Positions 17,166-25,964 of a stretch of 64,000 nt of DNA are shown here, piece after piece. A program made the translations under genes and the position numbers. The notes beneath the pieces are model-generated. The model was not told the DNA's origin. It saw only the letters and a list, made by a program, of their open reading frames with translations, and ran no database searches. Location: positions 140,109-204,108 of the forward strand of contig CAJTLX010000001.1 of NCBI GenBank assembly GCA_910577165.1, written 5' to 3'. The stretch's first letter is position 1. Each line of letters opens with the position of its first letter. Source of the stretch: an uncultured Lachnospiraceae bacterium. Lineage in GTDB: Bacteria > Bacillota > Clostridia > Lachnospirales > Lachnospiraceae.

Positions 17166-17459
17166 TTATTCAAAATACTCTGGTTCCGATATAACGCTTC
17201 CATGAATGCCATTTTCTTCATATTTTTGGAGAATCAGTCTTTGAATCCTTTCCCTCGTTTCGGGATTGATTGGATGCGCGATATCACGATACTCATTATC
17301 CACCGATCTACGGCTTGGCATCGCGATAAAGAGTCCCTTTTCGCCCTCAATGACTTTAATATCGTGTACTACAAACTCATCATCAAACGTGATGGAAACG
17401 ACTGCCTTCATCTTCCCCTCTTTAGTCACCTTGCGTACACGTACATCAGTTATTTGCAT
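17166..17459 (-). CDS. spoVG: SpoVG regulator
   Basis: A 97-residue protein matching SpoVG over its whole length (MQITDVRVRKVTKEG, ITFDDEFVVHDIKVIEG, PSRRSVDNEYRDIAHPI). SpoVG is a small RNA/DNA-binding protein affecting septation, sporulation and envelope gene expression. The ATG has no adjacent ribosome binding site. Instead an AGGAGG lies 72 bases upstream, separated from the start by a long hairpin (17470-17529); folding leaves an effective distance of about 12 bases. The gene follows glgD in the same direction but has a long separate leader. Confidence 0.93.
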   Translation of the reverse strand: MQITDVRVRKVTKEGKMKAVVSITFDDEFVVHDIKVIEGEKGLFIAMPSRRSVDNEYRDIAHPINPETRERIQRLILQKYEENGIHGSVISEPEYFE

Positions 17460-17469
17460 GCTATGTACC

Positions 17470-17529
17470 GTTACTGAAAACTTATAAAAGAATTTTCTTC
17501 TTTTATAATATTGTTTGTTTTACAGTAAC
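17470..17529 (-). promoter_or_regulatory. Hairpin separating the spoVG ribosome binding site from its start codon
   Basis: On the minus strand the outer arms (GTTACTG.AAAAC and GTTTTCAGTAAC) and inner arms (TTATAAAAGAA and TTCTTTTATAA) pair almost perfectly over 60 bases. AGGAGG (17532-17537) ends 2 bases before the stem, and the ATG at 17459 begins 10 bases after it. The structure would bring the two together, or gate them. Confidence 0.75.
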
Positions 17530-17639
17530 TTCCTCCTTCCTTATTTTTTTCATACTTTTTAGATAGTTTTCTTTGTACTCTTTATTTCCTCTTTTCTAAT
17601 TTCTTTATTTCTGTCGTTTTATTGATATGTACAAGATCC

Positions 17640-17669
17640 CCCGACTCCGGCTCTAGTACCGGAACCGGG
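17640..17669 (-). terminator. Hairpin after glgD
   Basis: CCCGACTCCGG (17640-17650) and CCGGAACCGGG (17659-17669) form a GC-rich stem with one internal mismatch pair. No strong U tract follows on the minus strand, so it may be a processing or weak termination site between glgD and spoVG. Confidence 0.45.
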
Positions 17670-17713
17670 ACAATCTCTCGTGAATATATAAACTATATTT
17701 TCTTATTTCTGTT

Positions 17714-18835
17714 TTAAAAGCCATATCTTTCGTTCTTCTCAACTACAATCTTGATCTCGCCATTCTCACCGATATGAGTCGTGTTTGCCCGGATTGTATC
17801 ACGGCTCTCCACAATACAGTTCTCAATATAGGTATTGTCGCCAATATGAACATCATTTAAGATAATCGAATTCTTAATTGTACAGTTATTGCCAACGTAA
17901 ACCTCTTTAAACAGCACAGAATTTTCCACTACACCGTTGATAATACAGCCGCTTGAAACAAGGCTGTTTTTCACAACCGCGCCCGGATTGTACTTTGCTG
18001 GCGGGAGATCGTCGATCTTGGAATATATATCCGGATACTGCTTGAAGAAATAATCGCGGATATCCTTCTTGAGGAAATCCATATTTGTTTTGTAGTAGGA
18101 TTCCACACTCGCAATATTGCTCCAGTAGTCCGTCATCTCGTAGGAATAGATTCTCTTCAAATCTATGTAACGAACGAGTACGTCCTTTACAAAGTCTGTG
18201 CGGTCTTCCTCCATCGCCTTCTCAATCATCTCAATCAGCTGTCTTCTGCGAATAACATAAACACCGGTCGAGATCAGATTTGATGCCACTACAAGCGGCT
18301 TCTCCTGGAAGCGTGTAATACGCCCGTCCTCGTCCGTCTGCACCACGCCAAAGCGCGTGCAGTCCTCATCGCTGTCCATCGCCTTTGTCACAATAGTGAT
18401 ATCCGCCTTCTTCTCGATATGGTATTCCAGAAGCTTATTATAATCCAGCTTGTAAACACCATCACCGGACGCAATCACCACATACGGCTCATGGCTGTTG
18501 CGCAGGAACGTAAGATTCTGCGCGATCGCATCCGCCGTGCCGCGATACCAAAAACCATTGTCCGCCGTGATCGTTGGATTAAACACGTACAGACCACCCT
18601 GTTTTCTTCCGAAATCCCACCATTTCGACGAGCTCAGGTGCTCGTTTAAGGAGCGGGAATTATACTGGGTCAGCACCGCTACCTTCTGGATATGGGAGTT
18701 TGACATATTGCTAAGTACAAAGTCGATCCCCCTGTAGCTGCCGGCAACAGGCATCGCCGCAATCGCACGTTTGTTTGACAGTTCACGCATCCGGCTGGAA
18801 TTGCCCCCGGCTAAAATAATTCCTATCGCTCTCAT
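17714..18835 (-). CDS. glgD: GlgD, regulatory-type glucose-1-phosphate adenylyltransferase subunit
   Basis: A 373-residue nucleotidyltransferase-like protein (ILAGGNSSRMRELSNKRAI, LSNMSNSHIQKVAVLTQYNS, ASGDGVYKLDY) followed by a left-handed beta-helix (about 290-360: VVENSVLFKEVYVGNNCTI). In Firmicutes GlgD partners GlgC, making ADP-glucose from glucose-1-phosphate and ATP for glycogen synthesis. The catalytic Asp region is altered compared with GlgC (ASGDGVY instead of GGDHIY), in line with a supporting role. Its start overlaps the glgC stop by 4 bases, so the two are translationally coupled. Confidence 0.94.
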   Translation of the reverse strand: MRAIGIILAGGNSSRMRELSNKRAIAAMPVAGSYRGIDFVLSNMSNSHIQKVAVLTQYNSRSLNEHLSSSKWWDFGRKQGGLYVFNPTITADNGFWYRGTADAIAQNLTFLRNSHEPYVVIASGDGVYKLDYNKLLEYHIEKKADITIVTKAMDSDEDCTRFGVVQTDEDGRITRFQEKPLVVASNLISTGVYVIRRRQLIEMIEKAMEEDRTDFVKDVLVRYIDLKRIYSYEMTDYWSNIASVESYYKTNMDFLKKDIRDYFFKQYPDIYSKIDDLPPAKYNPGAVVKNSLVSSGCIINGVVENSVLFKEVYVGNNCTIKNSIILNDVHIGDNTYIENCIVESRDTIRANTTHIGENGEIKIVVEKNERYGF

Positions 18836-20106
18836 TTCAAGTCACCTGCCTTAATAATACTTTCACCGCTCTTCAGGATGCCGCTCGGGTAATCATCCAA
18901 TGTCGTTCCGCCGGAAATCGCGGTATTCTTTCCAATCCTTACATTGTTCGGCACAACCGAATCCTCACCGATTGTCACCAATCCATCAGTATAAATCTTA
19001 GGGAACTTCACGTTCGGCACTTCCTCGCCCACGCCAAGCTCACACTCAAAGCCGATCACACAGTTCTCGGCAATGATCGCCTTGTTTATCTTCGTGTTAT
19101 CGCCAATCTCAGTGTTCTTCATAATAATGGAATCGCGCACCACCGCGCCTTTTCCGATCGTCACACCTGCGCCGATCACAGAATTATAAACTTTTCCATA
19201 AATTTCGGTGCCCTCACCGATAATACAGCGCTCAATCACAGCGTCCTCCGCTATGTACTGCGGCGGAATGACATCGCTCTTGGTGTAGATCTTCCAGAAC
19301 TCCTCATAGAGATTGAATTCCGGCACAATGTCGATAAGTTCCATATTTGATTCCCAGTAAGACTGCAATGTCCCTACATCCTTCCAGTAACCGTTGTACT
19401 CGTAGGCGAAGACACGTTTTCCATTGCCATGGCAGTACGGAATGATATGTTTGCCGAAATCGCAGCCCGGTTGCTCCGAGAGATCGATAAGTGCCTGACG
19501 CAGCACCTTCCATGTAAAGATATAGATACCCATTGAGGCAAGATTGCTCCTTGGCTTCGGCGGCTTCTCCTCGAACTCAAGGATGCGCTTGGTCTCGTCC
19601 GTGATCACAACGCCAAAACGACTCGCTTCCTCCATCGGTACCGGCAGCGTCGCAATTGTGATATCCGCCTTGTTCGACTTGTGGAAATCGAGCATCACTT
19701 CGTAATCCATCTTGTAAATATGATCACCGCCAAGAATCAGTACATATTCTGGATTATAGTATTCCATATACTTTAAATTCTGATAGATTGCATTCGCTGT
19801 ACCAGTATACCACTCCGCGTTCGTACTCTTCTCATATGGCGGGAGAATAGAAACACCGCCGATATTGCGATCCAAATCCCACGGAATACCAATCCCAATA
19901 TGCGTATTTAATCTTAATGGCTGATACTGTGTCAGAACACCTACCGTGTCCACACCGGAGTTAATACAATTACTCAGCGGAAAATCGATAATACGATATT
20001 TCCCGCCAAAGGCCACTGCCGGCTTCGCAATGCTTGAAGTCAAAACACCAAGCCTTGAGCCTTGTCCGCCTGCCAAAAGCATGGCGATCATTTCTTTCTT
20101 AATCAC
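18832..20106 (-). CDS. glgC: Glucose-1-phosphate adenylyltransferase GlgC
   Basis: A 424-residue catalytic subunit: nucleotide-binding AGGQGSRLGVLT, KPAVAFGGKYRIIDFPLSN, GTANAIYQNL, LGGDHIYKMDY and the sugar-phosphate region EEKPPKPRSNLASMG, then a C-terminal beta-helix. It makes ADP-glucose, the glucosyl donor for glycogen, in the cytosol. It is the first gene of the glgCD unit. No glycogen synthase or branching enzyme gene is in the window. Confidence 0.95.
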   Translation of the reverse strand: MIKKEMIAMLLAGGQGSRLGVLTSSIAKPAVAFGGKYRIIDFPLSNCINSGVDTVGVLTQYQPLRLNTHIGIGIPWDLDRNIGGVSILPPYEKSTNAEWYTGTANAIYQNLKYMEYYNPEYVLILGGDHIYKMDYEVMLDFHKSNKADITIATLPVPMEEASRFGVVITDETKRILEFEEKPPKPRSNLASMGIYIFTWKVLRQALIDLSEQPGCDFGKHIIPYCHGNGKRVFAYEYNGYWKDVGTLQSYWESNMELIDIVPEFNLYEEFWKIYTKSDVIPPQYIAEDAVIERCIIGEGTEIYGKVYNSVIGAGVTIGKGAVVRDSIIMKNTEIGDNTKINKAIIAENCVIGFECELGVGEEVPNVKFPKIYTDGLVTIGEDSVVPNNVRIGKNTAISGGTTLDDYPSGILKSGESIIKAGDLK

Positions 20107-20331
20107 GCTATCACCTCTTGTCGCATTTTACTTGATATTATGCCGGATTCTATATCATACATAAACTTAGAAGATACCAAAATCCACGGCTTTTAAATAT
20201 CCACTACTATTATACCACAAAATTCAAAAAAGAAAAGCAAAATTAACATATATTTTCAGATTTAACAAAGTTTTTTTGTGGAATATTCCGCAAATTATCT
20301 GAAAAACGTTTTCGTGGTTCTACAGCTAGTA

Positions 20332-21027
20332 TTATATGCGTTTCGCGCAGATCTCATTCAGGCAACATTTATCACAATAGGGACTTGTTCTTGCTGTACA
20401 AACCGCTCTGCCATGAGCAACTAACCGGTGACAAAAATCATTTCCCTCCGTTTCTGGAATTATTTTCCATAAGGTCATCTCAACCTTTTTTGGTTCCCTT
20501 ACCCCATCCACAAGTCCCATTCGATTCACCAGGCGAATACAGTGGGTATCCGTCACAATCGCGGGTTTCCCAAATACATCCCCCATAATGAGATTTGCAC
20601 TTTTGCGGCCGACACCCGGCAGTGAGAGAAGTGCGTTAAAATCATCCGGCACGTTCCCCCCATATTTTTCCAATAAAACTTTCATGCAGGCACTGATATC
20701 CCTCGCCTTACTATGTCCCAGCCCACAGGGTCTTACAATCTCCTCGATCTCATCCACGGGCGCGGCGGCAAGCGATGTCACATCCGGAAATTTTTCATAG
20801 AGCTTTACCACTACCACATTGACGCGCGCATCCGTACACTGGGCAGCCAGCCGAACACTTACCAAAAGTTTCCATGCCTCATCATAATCTAAGGTGCAGT
20901 CTATCTCCGGATATTCCCATTTTAAGCGTTCGATCACCGTAAGTGCCAGCTTTCTTTTCGCAGTGATATTCTTTATCGCCGTTTTTTTCCGGTCATTCTT
21001 TTTTTGATCAATTTTTTTCGTTTCCAT
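20332..21027 (-). CDS. nth: Endonuclease III
   Basis: A 231-residue DNA glycosylase/AP lyase for oxidised pyrimidines. Helix-hairpin-helix LPGVGRKSAN carries the catalytic Lys and VTDTHCIRL the catalytic Asp; the C-terminal Fe-S motif is C-x7-C-x2-C-x5-C (CTARTSPYCDKCCLNEIC), one residue longer in the first gap than the common x6. The N-terminus has a Lys-rich extension of about 25 residues before the family start. Acts on DNA in base excision repair. Monocistronic by spacing. Confidence 0.93.
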   Translation of the reverse strand: METKKIDQKKNDRKKTAIKNITAKRKLALTVIERLKWEYPEIDCTLDYDEAWKLLVSVRLAAQCTDARVNVVVVKLYEKFPDVTSLAAAPVDEIEEIVRPCGLGHSKARDISACMKVLLEKYGGNVPDDFNALLSLPGVGRKSANLIMGDVFGKPAIVTDTHCIRLVNRMGLVDGVREPKKVEMTLWKIIPETEGNDFCHRLVAHGRAVCTARTSPYCDKCCLNEICAKRI

Positions 21028-21175
21028 AATTACGCGCTTGCTTTCTGTTCTTCCTTTCTCTCTTATTTTCAGCTATGCTGCAACCACTTTTGGGAGCAGA
21101 TAACATTCAATGGTATTTTATCATATCGCACTGCAAAAGAAAACAAAAAAGAAAATCGGCGATCGAAATACTTCC

Positions 21176-21955
21176 TTATATTAAAATACCTTTTTTCTTT
21201 CTTTTTCCCATCCCTAAAAAGCCAAGCAAAAGCAAAATCACTCCGATGGGCGCGAGATAAATTGAGGCGCACGCCGCCTGCAGTTCCTCCGGGTAACGCC
21301 CCATCATTACGGAGAGCGGCTTGATCTCCTCATTCCTCGGCAGAAGAATCATTGCCGGCTCAATAATATTCCAGCTCTCGCAGAACAACAGCACAGCGGC
21401 AGCAGCGATCGTCCCCTTAATCTGTGGCAGCACAATCCGAAGCAGCAGCACAAAAAATGAGTTGGTCTCCAATCTGGTCGCATCAATCAGTTCCGCCGAA
21501 ATCAATTTTAGATTCTGTCGAAGCAAAAATACCGTTAACGGCGAAAGCATAAGCGGAAGATATAAAGCTCTTGGCGTGTCAATCCATTTAAGCGATTGCA
21601 TTAGCAGGTATTGCCCTAGGATTGTGGACTGTGCGGGCAGCATCATAATCACAATATAAATAAAAAAGAGTGAATCTCGCCCCTTGAAGGTCACTTTCGC
21701 GAACAGATAGGCGACCGGAACCGACAGTACAAGCCCACCAACCGTAATTACCGCCGCATAAAAAAATGAATTGTGCAATGCCACAATATAGGATGGATAA
21801 TCGTGAAGCAGTATTTGATACTGCAAAACCCCAAACCCCTCCGATGTCTGAAAAGAAGAAAATATCACATAAAGTGCAGGAAGAGCGAAAATTGCCGCCG
21901 TCAAATAAAGAATCCCCCGTATTATATAATCGCCTTTTGTTTGTTTTGCCCTCAT
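21176..21955 (-). CDS. Carbohydrate ABC transporter permease, MalG-like
   Basis: A 259-residue permease of the sugar-type (CUT1) family with six hydrophobic segments. The cytoplasmic EAA loop reads ELIDATRLETNSFFVLLLRIVLPQI; the usual Gly of EAA---G is Glu here, a departure from consensus. It follows the MalF-like remnant by 19 bases with GGAGG 5 bases before the ATG. Since its partner permease is broken and no intact binding protein or ATPase is nearby, this gene is probably a leftover even though its frame is whole. Confidence 0.8.
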   Translation of the reverse strand: MRAKQTKGDYIIRGILYLTAAIFALPALYVIFSSFQTSEGFGVLQYQILLHDYPSYIVALHNSFFYAAVITVGGLVLSVPVAYLFAKVTFKGRDSLFFIYIVIMMLPAQSTILGQYLLMQSLKWIDTPRALYLPLMLSPLTVFLLRQNLKLISAELIDATRLETNSFFVLLLRIVLPQIKGTIAAAAVLLFCESWNIIEPAMILLPRNEEIKPLSVMMGRYPEELQAACASIYLAPIGVILLLLGFLGMGKRKKKGILI

Positions 21956-21974
21956 TCTTTCCTCCCCCCAATTC

Positions 21975-22571
21975 TCAGTCCAAAACTTCGGAAAATTTTC
22001 CCTCTACCCGATAAAGCACAAATATAATCAGCGCGATCACTGCCGTAAGTAGGATGGTCACTACTGAGAGCGTCGGATAATTCATTTTTAGGAATTGATT
22101 ATTCATATAATATTGAAGCATATACGCAATATCCTTTGGATATTTTGTTTCGCCATAATACAGGTAACTTTCCTTAAAAATTTTTAATGAACTCGTAAAG
22201 GCATACATCAATACCAATAAAAGATTTGATCTCATAAGCGGCAGCGCGATCCGCCGGGTGCAGACACCGCGCGATGCTCCATCCAGTTTTGCCGCCTCAT
22301 AAAGTTCCTCCGGAATGCGGTCAAGTGCCGCCAGCAATACCAGCATACAAAGCCCCGAATATTTCCACAGATAAATCAGATAAATTGGAAATATATACTA
22401 AAAATTTCCAAAAATATGGCTGCGCATCAAATCATAATAATACATCTGTTTAAATACCTTATGCCATGCCAACACAATTCCCGCAGTCGGCACAAGCACA
22501 GGCATGGCAAGAAGGATGCGAAGCAGCCCTGTCCGCTGTCTTAAGCGATGCAGGGAGAGCGCGATACTAAT
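21975..22571 (-). pseudogene. MalF-like sugar permease remnant interrupted by TAG
   Basis: The C-terminal two-thirds of a CUT1 permease. Upstream part: LISIALSLHRLRQRTGLLRI and VLVPTAGIVLAWHKVF; then HIFGNF, an in-frame TAG at 22398-22400, then YIFPIYLIYLWKYSGLCML and the EAA loop EELYEAAKLDGASRG. Both sides of the stop are in the same frame and read as one protein, so one base change made the stop. The N-terminal part is missing, replaced by the lipoprotein sequence upstream. A second start at 22346 would give only 123 residues. Confidence 0.85.
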
Positions 22572-23336
22572 CAATCCTTCCGATGGACTAACGCCAAAAA
22601 GATAACCACCCTCCACCACCATATTCAAAAGATTGCCCATACTGTCAAAGGATACCTTTTTTACTACTTTCTCTTTTTCCTGATCATACTCATACAAATA
22701 ATATTTGTCTTCCTCCCATCCATAAAAGAAAAGTCTTCCATCCTCGGAAACGTACTCCGCTACAATATGCGCAAAATCTAATATTTCATATTTTCCATTT
22801 GACGTATCAATACAATATATTTGTTCACCAAAATCTTCAAACTCCTGACTACCAAAAGCAAAAAAAGTTTCCGCATTTTCTTCTTTAAATGGTAGGGCAA
22901 GAACATAGAGTTTTCCATTTAAAGCAACCATATTGCGGATTAAGTGAAACGATATTTGATTTTGAATAATACTTATACCCTCTACTAAAAAATTTCTATT
23001 ATCGGTTAATTTTACTATTGCTGATTTTTCATAATCATATGCGTATACCTTATTATTATCCGTACATATATTTCTATAAAAAGATACTAATGGTAATTCT
23101 CTTTTTTCATTCCCTTCTTTATTAAAAATATACATTTCCGCATTTGCACTACTACAAAGCATCATTCCATCTGTACAAATTGTAAATGCTTCAAAACCTT
23201 CTGGCATAGAAATCCCTTCAAAAGAAATTGTTTCATAATTTGAACAGTCAAAAATAATCTCTTTTCCTTCCGCTTTGCCACATCCCCCACATATAACACA
23301 AATAACAAAGATTACAAATAAACATTTAATCCCCAA
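22572..23336 (-). pseudogene. Lipoprotein (solute-binding component, N-terminal part) fused to permease remnant
   Basis: About 255 residues of an exported lipoprotein: hydrophobic signal and lipobox VICGGC with Cys19, then repeated beta-strand stretches (EGFEAFTICTDGMMLCSSAN, LYVLALPFKEENAE, DGRLFFYGWEEDKYYLYEYD) suggesting a beta-propeller-like sensor domain. At about residue 255 the frame passes without a break into permease sequence, which looks like a deletion that removed the C-terminal binding domain and the permease N-terminus. Base composition also shifts at that point. Whether the truncated lipoprotein is still made is unclear. Confidence 0.7.
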
Positions 23337-23427
23337 AATATTTCTCTCCTTTCCATAAATACCGCCCTTACCAAATACTGGATAAGAGCGGTATTACATC
23401 CCGGTATTAATGCAAAAATAAATTATA

Positions 23428-23766
23428 TTAATAAGCAGGATGATTTACAATCTTAGTACTACATTTACTATGTGCTATTGTACACGTATACGAAGACGTA
23501 CCTGTAACCGTTTTACAAGAAGAGCAACGAATTGTATGCTCATAGACTAAACCCGAAATTAAACATACATATCCTCCTGTAGCTGTATGTGAACCTTGCG
23601 ACATATTTGTCACGTATTTTCCACATTCATAGCTACGAATTGTATTGTCACATATTCTCCCATCTGGTCTTGTATGTGCTGCCATCACTCCCATCGGCAC
23701 TGTCGCAAAGGTCATTGCCATCGCCATTGCTGCTGCAACCTTCTTTAACAATTTATTCTTTACCAT
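23428..23766 (-). CDS. Small exported Cys-rich protein
   Basis: A 112-residue protein with a classic signal peptide (KKVAAAMAMAMTFATVPMGVMAA, cleavage likely after the final AA). The mature part of about 80 residues has seven Cys including a CSSC pair and several His, arranged like C-x8-C and CxxC metal or disulfide sites. I start at the ATG at 23766, which has AAGGAGG 8 bases upstream; the frame also offers a GTG at 23775 that overlaps that site. Function unknown. It sits beside the peptide/regulator cluster and shares its direction. Confidence 0.75.
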   Translation of the reverse strand: MVKNKLLKKVAAAMAMAMTFATVPMGVMAAHTRPDGRICDNTIRSYECGKYVTNMSQGSHTATGGYVCLISGLVYEHTIRCSSCKTVTGTSSYTCTIAHSKCSTKIVNHPAY

Positions 23767-24010
23767 TTCTTTCACCTCCTTCTTTTTCCGTATCTATAGC
23801 CACGTTTCTCAGGCATCGCGATTACTTTAATTTGTATTTTATCATACCCATTCTCCTTTTTACAGGTCATAAACACAGATATCCACTAATCTTTTTAAAA
23901 ATTTATTTCTATTTTTTACTAAATATTCTCTTTTATTTCCTATTTCAAGTCAAACCTCCCCTTTTTCTTCAAAATTTTCCAATTCAAACATATATCTGTA
24001 ATGTGATCAG

Positions 24011-24436
24011 CTAATTTTCTAATTCCTCCAATTGGAAAAGAGCCAGCTTCAGCCCTTTTTCATCTTCTATCATCTTCGCAAGCAACGCACAAATAATGTA
24101 GTCAAGTTCTATCCTTTCTTTTTTCTGAAATAGAAGCTCCGAATTTTCCTTCCACATTTTCTCTTGATAAAATACCTTCATATAGTAAATTCCTGCCAAT
24201 GTATTCAAAGTGTTTTTCTCAATGCAATATAAAATTGCTCGGTCACATTCTTCAATTGCCTCCTGGTATCTGCCCTGATTTCCAATCCAGCGAATATAGT
24301 TTGCATCCACCATCTCACGCATCTGTTTTAAGATCCCCCCAAGAAAATAATCTTCCCTTGTAAGTGGGGCTATCTTAATCTTCTCCCCCGGCTTTCCTAT
24401 CCATCTCTCATATCTTTGTCTTATTTCCTCCCTCAC
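24011..24436 (-). pseudogene. Internally deleted TPR regulator paralogue
   Basis: Residues 1-41 resemble the N-terminus of the regulator at 25907-26944 (EIRQRYERWIG / EIREKYRILLG; LGGILKQMRE / LGKTLKQMRE). From residue 41 on it resembles the C-terminus of the regulator at 24963-25964 (REMVDANYIRWIGNQG / REMVNRNLILWIGEEG; NTLAGIYYMK / NTLPGLYYAR). The joint falls on the shared word MREM, so a deletion fused two neighbouring paralogues and removed the HTH domain and most TPRs. Starts with GTG after AGAGAGGCGC. If made, it would have no DNA-binding domain. Confidence 0.75.
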
Positions 24437-24754
24437 GCGCCTCTCTTCCTTTCTCTAATTTACATTTTATTCCGTTTTTTCAGCAACTTTAGATTTTTAG
24501 CGATCTTAATTTCCTTGGTAAGCTTAACTTCCCCGAATAGTTTTATACAATCAAAAATATATCATATTTTCCTGTTTCTGTCAATTAATTCCTATATTTC
24601 CTTTTATTCTCTATTTTATTTTGCAAATATTCTTGTATTTTCTACCTGTAAACATATTATTCTTCCAAATATTCCTATTTTCTAAAAATTTCTGCAAAAA
24701 AATTTCTTAATTTAAGTGCATTTTCGTAATAATGCCATGGTAATTTATCAAAAT

Positions 24755-24797
24755 TCTGTTATACTTGTCGTAAATCTTTAATGAAAGGAGTATTTTC
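24755..24797 (+). promoter_or_regulatory. Promoter and ribosome binding site of the small peptide gene
   Basis: The 360 bases between the deleted regulator and the peptide gene are AT-rich and hold no gene. Near the end is a -10-like TATACT within ctgttatacttg, followed about 25 bases later by AAAGGAG, 8 bases before the ATG. No clear -35 box. Confidence 0.45.
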
Positions 24798-24962
24798 ATG
24801 CGACACTTTATTTCAAAATCCATCGTTTCCCTTTTGATTGCGGCAGGATTCCTTCTTGTTGTAAGTACTTTTTCCAGCGAGACAGAAACTAAGGCTTCCC
24901 AGGAATTTCACTCTTCCAACCTTATGCTGGCAGATGACTGGGAATGTAACGATTTTATTTAA
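24798..24962 (+). CDS. Small exported peptide, 54 aa (candidate signalling peptide)
   Basis: Too short for usual gene lists but well supported: AAAGGAG 8 bases before ATG, a textbook signal peptide (MRHFISKS then IVSLLIAAGFLLVVSTF), and a short polar tail of about 29 residues ending in LADDWECNDFI. Its stop codon ends at 24962, and the stop of the HTH/TPR regulator on the other strand begins at 24963, so the two genes converge with no base between them. Small exported peptides next to HTH-TPR regulators are the pattern of RRNPP pheromone systems (Phr, PapR). That role is inference; no homologue is recalled. Confidence 0.7.
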   Translation: MRHFISKSIVSLLIAAGFLLVVSTFSSETETKASQEFHSSNLMLADDWECNDFI

Positions 24963-25964
24963 CTAAGAAATTATTTTTTTCAGGGCAGAAAGTGCCTTCT
25001 CGCTTCCTTTCCTGTCATGAACCAACTCCGCAAGCAGCGCACATTTTATGTAATCAAGTTTAATCTCATTCATTGAGTACAGAGGTTCTGTAAATAGCAA
25101 AGCCTCCGTCCCATCCATCTGATCTTCTCTCCAGTCCGGGTATTCTGACCGATTTTCTCTCAATTTTTGCATATTGTACGCTCTTGCGTAGTAAAGACCG
25201 GGAAGCGTGTTGAGCGTATCCCTTTTTAAACATTCTTCGATCGCCCTGTCACATTCGATAATCGCCTCCCGATGCTTTCCTTCCTCCCCGATCCACAAAA
25301 TTAAATTGCGGTTTACCATCTCACGAAGTCCGCTTGGATAACTATTAAATTGTAAGGTCTCATCATTTAACATATTATTTACGGTTTGTAACAGTGTAAT
25401 TGCTTTTTCCGTATCTTTAAGCTTTCCATAACAGCTGGCAATATTGCAGACTATTACAATTTCTTCCGGAAGCAGCACTTCATAGGAAAATAACCGGGTT
25501 CCATAGGAATGCACGGTCATTTTTAACGCCTCTTCCATCAATTCCAATGCCTCTTCCACACTAATATGCCCAAGCTGCTGATCAATCAGCGCGTGTGTTC
25601 GAATCAGATACTGTCTATTTGTTATATATTCAAGTGACAATTCCTGTTCCATCTGTTCTAACAGATTTTCTGCCTGCGAATAATTATTTAATGTAATCTC
25701 CCTCTTTAATCTCCGCTTCATCTCTAATACCCGATAATCCGCGGTCTTCAAATACGGTGTACAAAAACAATTCTCTTTTCCGAGTCGCCGCATAATTTCG
25801 TGCATTGTCCGATAATTGGGACGCTGCTTTCCGCATTCAATTCTTGAGAGTGTTTCTACAGAAAAGCATTTTTCTCCAAATTCATTATAACACAGTTCTT
25901 CCTGTGTCAATCCAACAGCTTTTCTGGATCGATAGATAAATTGTCCAATATTATATTCTCCCAT
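24963..25964 (-). CDS. XRE-type HTH regulator with TPR domain (RRNPP-like)
   Basis: A 333-residue protein: helix-turn-helix at about 7-62 (IGQFIYRSRKAVGLTQEELC, FSVETLSRIECGKQRPN), then a helical TPR-type domain (repeats such as AEEALELMEEALKM-like, LKDTEKAITLLQTV, HREAIIECDRAIEECL). This is the layout of peptide-binding regulators such as PlcR and Rgg. The ATG has a perfect AAGGAGG site that lies inside the upstream paralogue, whose last 58 bases overlap it, so the two are co-translated. It converges exactly with the 54-residue peptide gene. Confidence 0.85.
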   Translation of the reverse strand: MGEYNIGQFIYRSRKAVGLTQEELCYNEFGEKCFSVETLSRIECGKQRPNYRTMHEIMRRLGKENCFCTPYLKTADYRVLEMKRRLKREITLNNYSQAENLLEQMEQELSLEYITNRQYLIRTHALIDQQLGHISVEEALELMEEALKMTVHSYGTRLFSYEVLLPEEIVIVCNIASCYGKLKDTEKAITLLQTVNNMLNDETLQFNSYPSGLREMVNRNLILWIGEEGKHREAIIECDRAIEECLKRDTLNTLPGLYYARAYNMQKLRENRSEYPDWREDQMDGTEALLFTEPLYSMNEIKLDYIKCALLAELVHDRKGSEKALSALKKIIS

